This document shows positions 1 to 13,069 of a DNA stretch of 64,000 nt, piece by piece. Each line of letters begins with the position of its first letter. Positions within the stretch are counted from its first letter, which is position 1. The stretch comes from Saururus chinensis. Lineage: Eukaryota > Streptophyta > Magnoliopsida > Piperales > Saururaceae. Made by a program: the position numbers and the translations under genes. Below the pieces are notes generated by a model. The model made no database searches. It saw only the letters and a list, made by a program, of their open reading frames with translations, and was not told the DNA's origin. Location: positions 30,576,995-30,640,994 of the forward strand of contig CP141142.1 of NCBI GenBank assembly GCA_035235625.1, read 5' to 3'.

Positions 1-747
1 AAACATTACTTGATGTCCCTCCATCAAGCCCTACATCATGCACATCCTCAGGTTGGGTATCGTTGTAGTAGTGGTGTGAAGCCTCAAAACCCTTAGTTTC
101 AACTTCAATATGTCCCTGACCTTGCTCCTCACCTGTCTCATTTTCAGAGTCTTCTTCCCCAGCAAAAAAATAACTTTTATAGACACCGGTTGCATGGTGC
201 TTGCCATGAACAAGAAATAAGTTACCTTCTACCTCCTCATCATAACCCCACATCTTTAGATGACTGCATTGCTTGTATTTCTAAACCAAACAAGTAAAAT
301 ACAAATATCAAAAAATGTAACAATATTAACCCATCAAAATGTAAACCACTTACATAATAAACACTCATCAATTACCTTCAAGAAGGTGTCCCATGCAGAG
401 TCAGACAAAATGAACATGTGGGTGTGAGCGTTCCAACCAAGTCCAGTCATGTTTCTTAACTCCACCCAAGCTTGATAGAACCGACGTGAACAATCATAGT
501 GATTCTTTAACATATCTCTTATAACTTCAACATTCTCTTCGGTTTTGAAGAGATTGATGACTAATGCCCATCCCTTGACATCTAGACCACTCCCTTTCCT
601 ATGTCCCTTGTTAATTGCATATGCCATGTGCTTGAGAAAGGCATAATGCATTGATCTACCCCATGATACCTATTTAGAATACTTATTGGGTGCTTCTACT
701 TCAGAAGATGGGTTAAACCCACAAGACATTCCCTGATTATAAGCCAT
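1..747 (-). pseudogene. Myb/SANT-like DNA-binding domain protein, 5' part, with an in-frame stop
   Basis: Two exons read leftward. Exon 1 runs from a possible ATG at 747-745 to 376. It carries the signature of the plant Myb/SANT-like domain (the PF12776 type found in L10-interacting-MYB-like proteins and in PIF/Harbinger accessory proteins): W-x3-M near the start, a KGW segment, a LKNHY helix and GLGW before the final helix. A GT donor (375-374) and an AG acceptor (282-281) join it in frame to exon 2 (280-1), which holds the typical GKHHATG tail and an acidic stretch and leaves the window. An in-frame TAG lies at 672-670, just before the conserved Trp. Either the copy is broken or the true first exon differs; a start at 651 would skip the stop but lose the Trp. 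In plants this domain occurs in host genes and in transposon partner proteins, and I cannot tell which this is. Confidence 0.65.
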
Positions 748-2892
748 TTCTAGAAAATCCAAATACATCTTATTAAATAAGAGAAATGCACTAAGTATAT
801 CACAATTTATTGATCATATCAAATATGAAAGGAACAAACTGGACAAGTGAATACTCTAGAAAAATTGACTACAATTAAGTTTTCTCTTTATGTACACAAT
901 TTATGTCATATGCACAAGCAACAGCTCCTTGTTACCAAAAACATGTCAGGCATGATCTGCCAAGAGTCTTAGTCGCTAGTTTGCCAGTCAAATAATAAGA
1001 TATAAAAAATAGATAATCATAAAATTATTAGCAATCCAATGATCATTTTTCCTTTGGTTCTCCTAGAAATGTGAACTACTGAATCAAATGTCACACAGAC
1101 ATAAAATTCATGCACAGAGATCCATTTTCACACCTGAGAATCCACCAGATAGATCTTAAATGAATTACAAATTTGAAGTCATTGCAATGATAGAAACAAC
1201 AAGAGTAGCAAAACATGATATAACACACAATGGCGTGTGGATTAACAGACAATTCTGAATCACTATCTGAAAGCATAAATGTTCCTATCCACTCTTACCC
1301 CCCAAAAGATATTTAACGCATTAATTAAAAAAACTATCTGGATAACAAAATGAGCCTCCTTACGTGAATCATAAATTCGTATATGTAAACTAAACATAAA
1401 AAAGTTTTGGCATATTCATCATGATCCAACCTTAGAATTGAAATTTGAAAACTGCAGCAAAGTTATTGTACAATAATTATTGGGATATTTCATGTCCTAC
1501 GATGCTAGTTAGTTTCCCTTTGCACCCTTCCAACATAAATGGACAGTTCAACGAAATTTTGGAAGGTTCTATCCGGACTAAGAATGTCCTAATGCTGAAA
1601 ATCTGAAATTGATTAGAGTATGGAAATGTAGTAAAATAACATTTCCACATAGTAGGTTGCACAGACATGTATCTTCTTAAGAATTAGAGAACAAGGAAAG
1701 GCCTGTACAATAAGCCATATGAGAACAAAAAAAAAAACAATTAAAATGTGACAATGGAGAAATGGCAGTCAGCCAAGTATTGCGTCCCTAATGTTTTCTA
1801 AAAATTGAAGGAAAAAAAATACTCTTCAGATAATGAAATTTCAGTGATTAAAGCAATAGACTTTCCAATTTTACCCAAGACATTGATATAATCTTATTCA
1901 AAGTCAAACATAGATCTACATAAATGTGTGAGCTGATCATGTCCATACACATCATACAACAGTTCTCTCTATTATCGATACTAATCCAACCACTTTCAAC
2001 AAAGAGGTCAGCTTCGAAGGCTTAGCAGATTATATGACCTAATCAAATTAAGAAGGGGTTTACCAAAAAAGTAAAAGGTTAAGAAGTGACCATAATTGAA
2101 ATTGCAGGTGAAATGGAAAAAATGGGACCAGTGTGGAGTCCTATTAACTAATTACGTGTTTTAGGTTAGAAAAACTAACAGAGCATATAAAGTGAATCAG
2201 CAACTGCCTAAGGCAGAAGTCTGAGACCGCATGACATTATATATTGTCTTCCAGTGCTACACTAAGCCAATGAACAATCGAACAAATTTCCTCCCGGTGC
2301 TAGAAATGCCATTCTGACATCATCTGCTGAGACTCAACCAGTTTTGTGAGGGAATGGGGAGGAGGGGATAGAAGATGAAATGGGACTGGTTCAATTCAAA
2401 TTTAATGGCGTGTGGAAGTGTTTCAAAGGAGATAATGCCCAAAAAATTTTGGATGAACGATTCTAGAAGGGGAAGCAGCTGAATAATTTGAATGGGAAGA
2501 AAAAACATGGCATGGACTGGACTTGTCTTTCTATCCGACGGCTCCCTCCCACCACCCCCTTTCTCTAATCATTTTAAATTTAATTGAAACTTTCAATTAG
2601 TGGGGCAAATTGACCTTAGCCTCCGACCCAACTCTGCTATATCTTCCGCCACCCAATTCTGTTCTACATTGCATGATCCTCCATCATAGCAACAAAAAGA
2701 TACAAGATTTGCAAAGCTGAACAGACAATAGAAGAAATACTTTCTTCTTACCGTAAAACAACAATAAAAAACACATAAAAGCTGAACAACATCAGGTCAT
2801 GGAATAAAACACTAATGAAAAGAAAAACAAGATAATGACAGTGGAGACATGATATCGATTCCAGGGAGAAATTTTATTTCTTTGTACATACT
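748..2892. other. AT-rich stretch without a recognised gene
   Basis: Upstream of the Myb/SANT-like gene. Only short unconvincing frames are present on either strand. It may hold the promoter of the leftward gene, but no core promoter stands out. Confidence 0.5.
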
Positions 2893-3066
2893 AGTTAGAA
2901 AAAGTAGTCGTTGACGGTCCTCCGCAAGGGGCTTAATCTCTCTCCAAACCAGTTAGAAAATGCAGTCGTTAACGGTCTTCCGCAAGGGGCTTAATCTCTC
3001 TCCAAACTAGTTAGAAAATGTAGTCGTTGACGGTCCTCTGCAAGCGGCTTAAACTCTCTACAACAA
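2893..3066. repeat. 58-bp tandem repeat, three copies
   Basis: Three consecutive copies start at 2893, 2951 and 3009. Each begins AGTTAGAAAA and contains AGTCGTTRACGGTC and GGCTTAA. The third copy is the most diverged. The exact 58-bp spacing supports local tandem duplication. Confidence 0.85.
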
Positions 3067-3589
3067 AAATAAACTTTTGTTGCTGGAAATGAAATAGGAA
3101 CTAGCAAGGGGAAGATAGAGTCCGCCCAGCAAACGAGATCCACAGATGAAGAAAAACATCAGCGAGCAAAGGGGATATAAGCAAAGGAGAAAGGGGAATG
3201 GGGAAGAAATACGGCCAGAGAGGATATATACGACGGCGGGAGGAGGAAGGGGACGATGGCGGGAGGAAGATTGGGAAGATCGCTACAGAAAAGGAAATGG
3301 TGTGGGACTCGCGGGATTGAGTTATGCCACGATATGGGAGAAGGGCATAAATGTCTAAAAAAATTTTTTAACCTTTTGTTGACATGATTTTTGCCTAACC
3401 CTCCTCCGGAGGAGAGTTAAACAAAAAGCCGGTAGAAATCAAAATTAAGCTAAAAACGTGGTTAAAGGTGTTTTCTAAACAAAGTAAAACTTTTAATTTA
3501 AATTGTCCAACCAAACAAAATTTACTTGCAAAACTGCTAAAAGCAGGCATAAAGCTGGTAGAAAGCATCATCCAAACAATGCCTAAATA
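3067..3589. other. Unassigned stretch with a purine-rich block
   Basis: A G/A-rich segment around 3140-3350 produces an open frame of 70 codons full of Arg, Gly and Glu. This is what low-complexity purine tracts give by chance. No domain is recognisable and I do not call a gene. Confidence 0.4.
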
Positions 3590-5006
3590 TGGCTTTAGGA
3601 CAGGACATGGCTTCGTCTAGGTCATCATCTTCTAAAAAATAAGTCAGAAAGTCTAGACCAAAGGATTTTAATGTTCTAGCACTTTTGCTATGTCTAGCTT
3701 CATCATTTTTTCCTTCTTAGTCTCCACTATGGTCCTGTGCAACGTTCAAATATGTTTTAATAGAACTTTTCTCTTATGTAGAATTCTACCAAAAAATATG
3801 TTCCAAAAATGAAGCATTTCTTGATTTAATCACGGTATTGACATTTACATTAGGAATCTCCGATTTATAAACAAGAAAGCGATATGCACTACTATTATTT
3901 GCATAATTAATAAATACACAATCAATGATATTTGGTCTAATCTTAATCCTCTTTGGATTGAGGACTGCCACTTTTGCCAAACAACCTCACACCTTTACAA
4001 ATTTGTAGGAAGGCTTTCAACCTTTCCATGATTCATACGGTATATTCAAGGTTTTCTTATGAGGTATTTTATTGAGAATATAATTTGCTGAAAGCAAAAC
4101 TTCCCTTCACATGTTTTGGAGTAATCTAGAATTTATTAACATTACATTTGTCATCTCTTTTAAAGTTTTATTTTTCTCTTCAGCAACTCCATTTTACTAA
4201 GGTGAATAAGGTGTTGTTGTTTGATGTATAATACTATATTGTAAACAGAATTCACCAAAAGGTGATTCATATTCCCCACCTCTATCACTCCTTAAAACAT
4301 TTATTTCCTTGCCAAGCTAATTCTCAACCTCTATTTTGAATAGTACAACCATGTCTATAGTCTCATTCTTACTTCTCAGCAAGTAGACATAACAATATCG
4401 AGTGTAATCATTAATAAATAAAGTACTTTTTACATCCTCTTGTTTGAATAAGTTTTAAGTAACATACATCGCTGTGAATTAACTCAAGAGGTTTAGTACA
4501 TCTCTCAATGCTTTGAAATGATTTCCATGTCAATTTTGATTCCATACAAGTTTCATATTTATGATAGAGTCAATATTAAATTTAGGAAAATATTGCATAT
4601 TAATCAATATTCCCATATTGTCATAATTAACATGTCCTAATCTACCATGCAACACATCACATGACTCAACTATGTTAGAAGAAGAAGAAGCACTAGCATT
4701 CTTAATATTAGCAACAAGTATAATAATCAATACATTGAGCTTGAAAAGCCCCTCATTAAGATACCATTTCCCCACATATATTTCATTCTTAGTCAATACA
4801 AACTTATCGATCACTAGACAATATGAAGAGTGAAACGATTGATTGGCACCTGAATAAGCCTGTGTAAAACAAAGAGAGTTTATCGATCGATCGCTTTGTA
4901 GACTAATCGATTGCTCAAGGTATTGTGTGTTAAGAAGACAATGAACAATTAATTGTTTTCTTAAATGATTAAGCTCTAACAATTTTAGTTGCCTTAAATA
5001 AGCCAT
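3590..5006 (-). mobile_element. Ty1/copia retrotransposon pol remnant (gag-pre-integrase, integrase, linker)
   Basis: Reading leftward, the order is that of a copia polyprotein. First is a gag-pre-integrase segment with HGRLGHVNYDN at about 4635-4660. Next comes the integrase core motif LRSDRGGEYES near 4265-4300, then the TTPYSP..NGVAE motif near 4170-4210 with two stop codons in it. The SH3-like segment (AKVAV...KRIKI...SSAYRFLVYKSEIP, 3786-3980) follows, and finally the acidic linker toward the reverse transcriptase near 3600-3700. Several stops and frameshifts make it inactive. Gag, protease, most of reverse transcriptase and both LTRs are not visible, so this is a fragment. Confidence 0.88.
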
Positions 5007-5805
5007 TTCGAATTGAAATCCTTTCCTTATTAAAGTCGAAGACCAAAATCGTATTGGAGACCTATATAAAGGATAAAAAGTGACAAATTTGAAGAAAGAA
5101 AAACCTAAAAAAAATTGGAGGAGGGAGAGCTTTTACTTATTGTTTTCCTTTAGAGTTTGAAGAGAAGATTAATAATTAATTCATAAAACTATTCCACAAC
5201 TTAAAGAAGAGATTTCATTTAGATGTTTCAAAAAGGAGTTACAGAATTTCTTAAATGAGAGACCGGAGAAACTAAAAGGCCAAAGTCAATACAACAAGAA
5301 GAGCTTGTTGAAGGCTAGAAGAAGACAAAGATAAAGTAAAGAGAAATTAAAGTTTTAAATGTTTGAGGGAGAAGACTTGAAGGATAACAACGACAAGAAT
5401 TTGTGAACATCAAAATAAAAGGAGTTTATGTTAAAGTCAAAATAAAGGTTACTAGTTTGCTTGTGTCATGTAATTATTTTGTTTACTAGTAGTACATTGA
5501 TTTGGTTCATTGTTGGAACCACTATGGTTTTTTACCTGTGTTGGGGTTTTCCACATTAATTTATTGTGTGTTTATGTGTAATTTGAATGTTTTATGCTTG
5601 ATAGACTGATTCATTGTGAGTGCACATAGAGAGTAAATTTAATTGTTTTCGCTATATAAGGAATTTTTTGCACAAAGGCTAAAACTCTTAATTCTTACTA
5701 GTCAAAGTACTAGTTTTAAAAACATTCTAGAAATTCACTGGGTAGCTTGGATGAATATTACGCTCACAGGGCTTACCCTGCCGCATGTGAGCCTAGTCCA
5801 GAACG
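5007..5805. other. Unassigned AT-rich sequence between two transposon remnants
   Basis: No coding frame or repeat is recognised. It may contain the decayed 5' part (gag or LTR) of the leftward copia remnant, but nothing shows this directly. Confidence 0.4.
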
Positions 5806-6495
5806 TACTGCAACAAAAATATTAATTTTATTTTTAAATAATTATTATTATTGCAACTACATTTAAACTATTTTTTTAAATATATGGTATTTACAACACT
5901 TATGACTAAGCGTCACAACTAAGATAGTTAGTTGTGATTCTTAGAACTAAACATTGCAACTAATACACTAAGTTGCGACGCTTTTACATAAGCATCACAA
6001 CTAATTTTTTTTAAAATTTTTTACTAATAGAAGGCATTGGCAATGCTTTTGTCTTAGAGTCACAAATACATCTCTTAAATGCGACTCTTAAACATAGGCA
6101 TCGTAAATAGTAAAGAAATAAAATTTGGTTTATATTTTTTAAAATAAAATAATATAATTTACGACACTTATGTGAAAATATTGCAAATACTACCACTATT
6201 TGCAACGCTTAATAAAAAATGTCACAAACACTATTGTAATATTTGCAATGTTTAATCATAATTGTCGCAAATAGTACATAAAAAAATTAGGTTTATATTT
6301 TTTAAAAAATAAATAGTATTTGTGACGCTTTTATTTAAGTATCGCAGCTAGTGGTATTAGTTGTGATGCATTTACAAAAGTGTTTCAAATAGTATTTTTT
6401 TAGATGTTTTTAAGCATCATAAAAAATTATTTTTAGCAATGTTTTTTATTGCAACAATAATAAGAGGATCGTAAATAGTCATTTTTGTTGTAGTG
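5806..6495. mobile_element. Small non-autonomous CACTA-type element
   Basis: The right end (6481-6495) is ATTTTTGTTGTAGTG, the reverse complement of CACTACAACAAAAAT. The left end (5806-5820) is TACTGCAACAAAAAT, the same terminus with two changes. The interior is filled with degenerate subterminal motifs of the type TTGCGACGCTT and its reverse complement (AAGCGTCGCAA), as expected for En/Spm elements. There is no coding capacity. The 3-bp flanks (ACG and CCC) do not match, so a target duplication is not preserved, or the left end is imprecise. Confidence 0.72.
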
Positions 6496-6589
6496 CCCTA
6501 AGTGGTGGGAAGAGTCTAAATCGAATAATTTCTGCATTCTGTTATATGGGCAATTAATCACTCACACCTGGTGATCAATCGCTCTAACT

Positions 6590-6810
6590 CCTTGGCTAAT
6601 CTAAAACCTAGGTGATTGATTGGTCTGGCCCATTGATTGATTGCCCAAAGGCCTCAGCCTAAATTTCAATGAAACCAGAATTTGTGGCAATGATTCGGTC
6701 TAACCCATCAATCGATTATCTAGGGCCTCGACCTAAATTTCAATGAAACTAGAATTTGTGGCAATCGATTGGTCTAACCTATCTATCGATCCCCAGCACC
6801 TTGGCCTAAA
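6590..6810. repeat. About 73-bp diverged tandem repeat
   Basis: The phrase CCTAAATTTCAATGAAAC recurs at about 6659 and 6732, with a third partial copy near 6805. Each is accompanied by ATCGATTG-type segments and TGGTCTAACC. Similar ATCGATTG-rich sequence occurs in the copia LTRs near 59.3 kb and 62.2 kb, so this may be LTR-derived. Confidence 0.6.
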
Positions 6811-9800
6811 ATTGCCGCAACGCAACCAAACCGATTAATCGCCCCTGCCTGGGATTGATCTTTACTGTCAATGCCTCATCACCAGCACCCGCAGCCAAGC
6901 GGGGATTGAATATTGTTGCTGCACTGGCGTTAGGCCATTTCTACTACCGGGGAACTCGTTAATTCCTTGGCAATGGAGACAGTCCACTAGAGTTAAATTA
7001 AAATAGAAAGGATATGTTAACCGGGTCTGCCTTTAAAACTGAACTGGACAATTTTTTAGTGCTATGAGTCGAACTATTCCGCCCATCATTTTCATCACCA
7101 AAACTAGAGGTGTAAATGACACACGCAGACAAGTCCGCAGTTTTGTGTTTATCCATATTTATATTTATATGCCATTGACGAACACGATCAAAACGAAGGT
7201 GAAAAATTGACGTACTCTACTTTCTTCTCAAACCAAGGGCGAAGAATGACAAATCTATAGTGAGGTGCGTGGTCAAATGATCACCTTGAATTTTTTAATT
7301 TTTCTAAAATCATCTTACTATTTTCTTTTGGGCTAAGAAAATTTTCATCAAAAGTTAATTGACAACGCCTAAAAACCGCTAGGGACTCTACCCTTATTCT
7401 TGAGTGAAACCAAACTTGTCATGGTTAAAATAAAATTTAAAATTTTACCCAATCTAAATAAGTTAGTTAAACCTAACTCGATTAAAGTAGTTAAAAGATG
7501 AAACATACCCTATGAGGACCAAACAAAAGTAAGATAAGAAAGTATTGAAACTAGGAGACTCACCATCTAGGGTATCTTACCCTTCACCTCTTTGTCCTCA
7601 CACATATATATGTCTTTGTCCTCCCTCAAAACTCTTGGCAAAAACTTGGACCCCTATTTAGATAATCCTCTTCTAATGTGGATTGATGTGCTCTTCATCT
7701 CTTCGAAAGCAAAAACATTTTTACAATCAAACCTTGAGTCATAACTCGTCAAATTTGATATGCTTCTTTTATCGAAATAGAATAAATTTAGGTAGTGTGA
7801 TATCATTTTATAATCACATAAAAAAAACTAAGCTCAATTAATTTTTTATCACCTTGTTTCGAAATCTTGGATCCGCCACTAAGGTGAGTAATAAATATTT
7901 AATTAAAAAATAAATTATAATAATAGTGGGATTACCTCTTCTATTAAATAAATAAAGAAATAATATCTTTTGCAATGAATTTGGGGCCATCGCCTTCTTA
8001 CCCGGAAAACTAAATAAATAATAATATCATAGAAGATATGTGAGTGTATGACATGACATGATATTTTGACAATTTTTTTTACGAAGATTAGTTATTTAAC
8101 ATAAGCTAATAATTTAGTATTTATTAAAAATAATAAAAATAAAATACATAATTGACGGACACATGTTACTTTAATTACAAACAATCTTTATCAGTAGCCG
8201 CCGTCTGTATTAGGAACAAAAGGAAATATATATTGTAGTACAAATAGATGGGAATATGGACGGATATCGGAGAATGGACAAATAGACATCATTTAAACCT
8301 CTATACCCAAAACATGATTGCGTTTCTGCCCTGAAGCGTTGCCATAAGGAGTTGTGGACCGGCGGCTATTCTAGCCTTGATCAGTCCCATAAACTGTTGT
8401 GATCGACTCCAATGTCATTCTGGTGCTTAATGGTGGTCACCAAAAGTCCAAACATGCCTATGCCTCACATAAGTGGAGATCATAGCAATTCCATTCAACG
8501 TTTACCTAGGCAAAATTATAAAAAAGGGTGTTTTAAACGCAGTTTAAGAGGCACTTTAGAGGGGAAGTCAATTCCCCTCCTTCAGTATAATATGTCACAT
8601 TATAGAGGGAAATCGATTTCTCCTCCAACTCTCTTGAGATGGGGGTGAGAAAACATTTTCCCTTCCCCACAGAGCCTCCCAAACAGGCCCTTAGAGGGCA
8701 CCCTGTGAAACCGCCATGAACTCAAATCAATTTCCCACTTTCCGATCTACCATCTCCTGGAACTATTCTCAGCCAGCATATCGGGCGAAGTCTGAATCTC
8801 TACCGACCAGTGCTCACCCATGTGAAGCTTCTCTTGGATTAATGGGCAGTGATTTTCAGTCATATTTGTGGATTCCATTCATTTGTTGGTCACAAGAATA
8901 TATACATAAGCAAAAGGTGAGTCACTAACACTCTTTAACACATTTTTCGCCCTCTTGCTAATTCTAAGGGTCTGGGTGGACATCTGCCTCTTAATGTACG
9001 ATCTTTTTCCAAAAAGAAAAGGCACTGGAATCTTTATGCCCAGTGAACTCCACTCTATACTCTTTGACTGAAAGGCACATACCATAAAAAAGCCTTGCTG
9101 TTTTTAAAAAAAAATGAAAAGTCTTCCGCACTTGGTTTTACCCAGCTTCCCTAGTCTATACACGGTAAATATCCGCCATTCTAATATATATACACGTAGG
9201 GTATATATCCACTAACGGTAATAATGTGGTAAGCTGGCTAAAAGAGAAGAGAAGGTGATAGACTCCTCATCCTTTTCAAAATCTATTTTTGCACGATGAT
9301 AGGTTAAAAATCTTACTAACTAAAATCTATGTGCCTGGCTCCTTCGAATGACGGCCAACTTTTATTGTCTACCATAGGGGCTATAGGACAGACATGGGCA
9401 TTTTATAGCCCATCTTAGAGGATAGTCCGCTCAGACGGGCTGTGAACGTTCAGCAAAGAATCACCAGTTCTTCAAATGGAGTGAGACAATTTCGCATTTA
9501 CTCCAAGATGGTCGAGCACAACTTTTCTAATAATAAAATGTTTAAGATTTAGCAACAAAATTAAAAGATAATTTAGAAAACCCAAAATGTAAAAACTGGA
9601 ATATTAGTAAATAATAAATCATAATAAAATTACTATTTAACAAATCTAAAAAAACCTCATATAAAATATTTGCCTTAATTAGGCTAAGTATTGCATAGAG
9701 CCAGCCCTGCTTCTGGGTTTACAAGGATATCGTCAGGTAGATGAAGCTCTGCCTGGGAAATTTTATTGGGATTAGAACATTTCGATTGATAGTCTCCCTG

Positions 9801-10690
9801 TGGGATGTTATGTTATTGTCTCAACCCTCCTAGATGCTAGGCAGGAAAAACTTATAAATTTGGGCCATGGGTGAACTCAAATCAGCGGGTGAGTCGCTGG
9901 TGACTAGCAGTTGATCTTCATTAGGATTGCGATTTTTTGTCATCTCTGTGTGCTACCATGGATCTACTAAGCTTCACCATGGCGGATTTGAGTCCCCCAT
10001 GGATCTATCTTAACTGATTTGGTCACTATCTGTTTGGGGAGGAGCTGGTGCGGGACAGTGGGACTTCCATTCAAGATGCATCAAAATGCAGCAAGCATGT
10101 TTTGTCAAGAGGCCAACAAGCCATCAAGCGCCTGTAGATTAATATACGTTTTTTCTTTCCAATTTTATTTTTCTGTGCCAACGTCATGCCCTTGTCTACT
10201 ATATATAGAAATAAAAGTTATAATAAGCACGTTATACACAATGCACAACAGATAGGGAGAAACCCACAAAATACTCAAACATATTTAATATGTAGGAAAA
10301 AGCTAATATGCCGGTGTATATATTAAAAAATAAGCACCTGTACATGTGCGCCATCAAATGAAGATCCAACGGTGTGCATCAAAACATGAAGACAAATGGG
10401 CGGATTAAACCCGCTTGCCCTATGAAAAAGAGCCGCCATGCAATATGCATCGTGTGCATATGTTCATCCCGAACGCCGAACACATACTAGTGGGTCTCTA
10501 ATCATACTAATATATAAAAAAAATTACGTGGCTATAGATTTTTGCCAAATTTTCTAGGGGCATTAACACATAGAGACAATAAAAATTTATTAATTACAAA
10601 AAACTTCATTAATAAATTTACCCAACATAAAACGTTATTAATGGTGGTGGTTGTGTAAATAGACGAAAATACCCACCCTTCTAAATCGTC
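6811..10690. other. Long stretch without a recognised gene
   Basis: Short frames occur (for example 8412-8648, 8716-8928 and 10019-10255), but none shows a familiar motif, a splice-linked partner or unusual length for random sequence. I see no terminal repeats or RNA gene here. Confidence 0.45.
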
Positions 10691-10739
10691 TTTGCTGTAC
10701 TCGTCCGTCAATTTCAAATTAGATATCCCAAAATTTTCT

Positions 10740-11030
10740 CCTACTGTGGGCGATTTTCTCCTCCCTCTTTTGGCGATTTCGTCCTCCTCTCTCCAGCGAT
10801 CGTCTTCTCTGTCCTTTGGCGATTTAGTCCTCCATCTTCTGGTGATTTTGTCCTCCGTCTGCTGGCGATTTCTTCCATTCTCCGGCAATAATATTGTCCA
10901 TTCTTCGGTGATTTGCTCATCCGTCCATCGGCGATCCTCCGGTGACTTTCTCTTCAATCCTAAGGCGTCTCTGTGTTCAGTCCTTTGGCGACTTTCTCAT
11001 CAGTCCTCCGGCAAATTTCATCTTCAAGCT
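10740..11030 (+). repeat. Degenerate minisatellite around GGCGATTT / TCCTCC
   Basis: A unit of roughly 25-30 bp with the phrase GGCGATTT followed by a TCCTCC-type tract repeats about ten times with variation. It keeps an open frame on the plus strand (10692-11078) only because of its repetitive make-up. It lies upstream of the Ulp1-type gene and may be its leader region. Confidence 0.6.
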
Positions 11031-11522
11031 ATTATTTCAAGTATGTTACACATTTTTTTCACTTTTCTTCCATTTTAGGTTAATGTCTACTTTAAATCAA
11101 TTTTTAAAATTTTCTATTTTTTTCTATTCACAGCTTTTTGGTCTATCTTTATTGAGAATACTCTTAAAATTTTTCTATCATGTCTGCTTAGGGCTTTCTG
11201 GTTTTCGACAATCTCGACTCGTTTCACATTTTTTTCTCATGCTTCACTCTACTTATTTTCTTCCTATTGTGATTGACGTGTTTTATTTGCACTATTTTTT
11301 GGTAGATAGTGATTGTTGCTTAAGTTCTAATGTTTTTTAATCACTCGACCTTGTTTTGCACGCAACACAATGCTTATTGTGAGTGTTTACTCTTTTACAG
11401 TGATAAGAAAATGCATGATTTAAATATGCAGCTAGTTGACATTTTTAGCTGGTTTGTAAAAAAAATTTGTGAGGTCTAGTTTTTATCTAAAATTTGGGTT
11501 TCATGTTAGTTTTTTTTACCTA

Positions 11523-11990
11523 AAATTTCTGATACACTTCAAAGCGGCAGCATGATCATGCTGCTCTCCATTTTCCATTTGATTTTAAAAAATGGGCAGC
11601 ATGTTCATGTTGCCCTGAAATTTCTAATACACTTCAAAGGGGCAGCATGATCATGCTGCTCTCAACTTCCCATTTGATTTAAAAAATGGGCAGCATGTTT
11701 ATGCTACCCTGAAATTTCTAATACACTTCAAAGGGGCAATATGATCATGCTACTCTCAATTTTCCATTTCATTTCGAAAATAGGCAGCATGAAGGTAGCA
11801 TGATCATGTTGCTCTCAATTTTCCATTTGATTTTAAAAAATGCTGAAATTTCTAATACACTTCAAAGGGGCAGCATGATCATGCTGCTCTCAATTTTCCA
11901 TTTGATTTCGAAAATGGGCAGCATGTTCATGCTGCCCTGAAATTTCTAATACACTTCAAAGGGGTAGCATGATCATGCTACTCTCCATTT
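11523..11990. repeat. 94-bp tandem repeat with two palindromes per unit
   Basis: Units begin AAATTTCTAATACACTTCAA at about 11618, 11712, 11846 and 11940, with a diverged first one at 11523. Spacing is 94-95 bp except one longer interval. Each unit holds a near-perfect palindrome GGCAGCATGATCATGCTGCC-type core, and a second one with TTCA in the centre (GGGCAGCATGTTCATGCTGCCC). This lies between the leader minisatellite and the first coding exon of the Ulp1-type gene, probably in an intron or 5' region. Confidence 0.85.
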
Positions 11991-13069
11991 TCTTTTGTAC
12001 TATTTATTTCTTTTCTACTGTTTCACTTATATTTTTATATTAAATTGTGTCTTTTATTACAAACATGGTGCAGTTTAAAAGTAACCTACAAGCACTGTGC
12101 ACAGTTTTAGAAGAAACGACCGGTTGCTTTGATAATGACCATATAGAGATGTTAAGAAGAACTCCTTTCTGGGGAATCATTAGAGCTTTCTTACATGGAA
12201 AAATTACAAGTGGTGATTGTAAAAAGTCTGATTAGATATTGGAGAAAATAATAGACACATTTCAGCCTACATCAAGAAAATTTAAAATTGGAAGAAGATT
12301 GGTTGAATTCATAGAAGATGACGTATCTATTATATTTGGAATTCCAATGGGAAGGGGAAAGCTTTTCCATATAGATAGTAAAGGAAAACCACACACACCA
12401 TTTGTATAGAGGATTTTCCCAGAAGACATATATGGAAATGATTCTCACACAGTAAAAATAGTAGGTGATGTTCTTCGAGAAAATTTATTTGGATTAAGTC
12501 AACAAGAAAAGGAGGATTCAGTTCGGCTTCTATGTTTGTACATATTAGTTACAATTTTTTGTCCTACAAGAGGAATTCAAGCTAATTGGTCATATATAAG
12601 AGCCATTGAAGATATAGAAGACATGGCTAATTACAAATGGCCAACAATTATTGCCAACAAATTGATTTCTTCCATTGCAACAAATTTTGAAGCCAAGAAA
12701 AACATTGGAGGATGTCAGATAGCTTTAATGGTAAGAAAAATTGATTATTTGAGACATTTATTTATGCATTATTATTTGTATGAGAAACTAACAATTTTAA
12801 CATATTTTTGCAGTACTGGTTTTGTGAGCATACAATGCTCATTCAAGAAAAGGATAAACCAGTCCCAGACGATGAGGTACAACAAGATGATTATGTACCT
12901 CGAATAGTTAACTGGAGACTTTCTAGTATGAACAGAAAACTTGGAAGAATTGATCTTCAAAGCATAGAAGATCATGAGGTATAAAAAAAATTGACATGAT
13001 ATTGAATAAAAAATTTTTAGATGATAATATTTATGGATTAAAGATATAACATGATATTTTTAAATGTAG

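Noticed and set aside
3146-3358. Arg/Gly-rich 70-codon frame
   Set aside because: Low-complexity purine tract; chance frame.
10532-10957. Minus-strand Arg/Glu-rich frame of 141 codons
   Set aside because: Opposite strand of the GGCGATTT/TCCTCC minisatellite; periodic composition, no domain.
11523-11990. Possible CRISPR-like array
   Set aside because: Units are 94 bp contiguous repeats with no unique spacers, in a plant genome.
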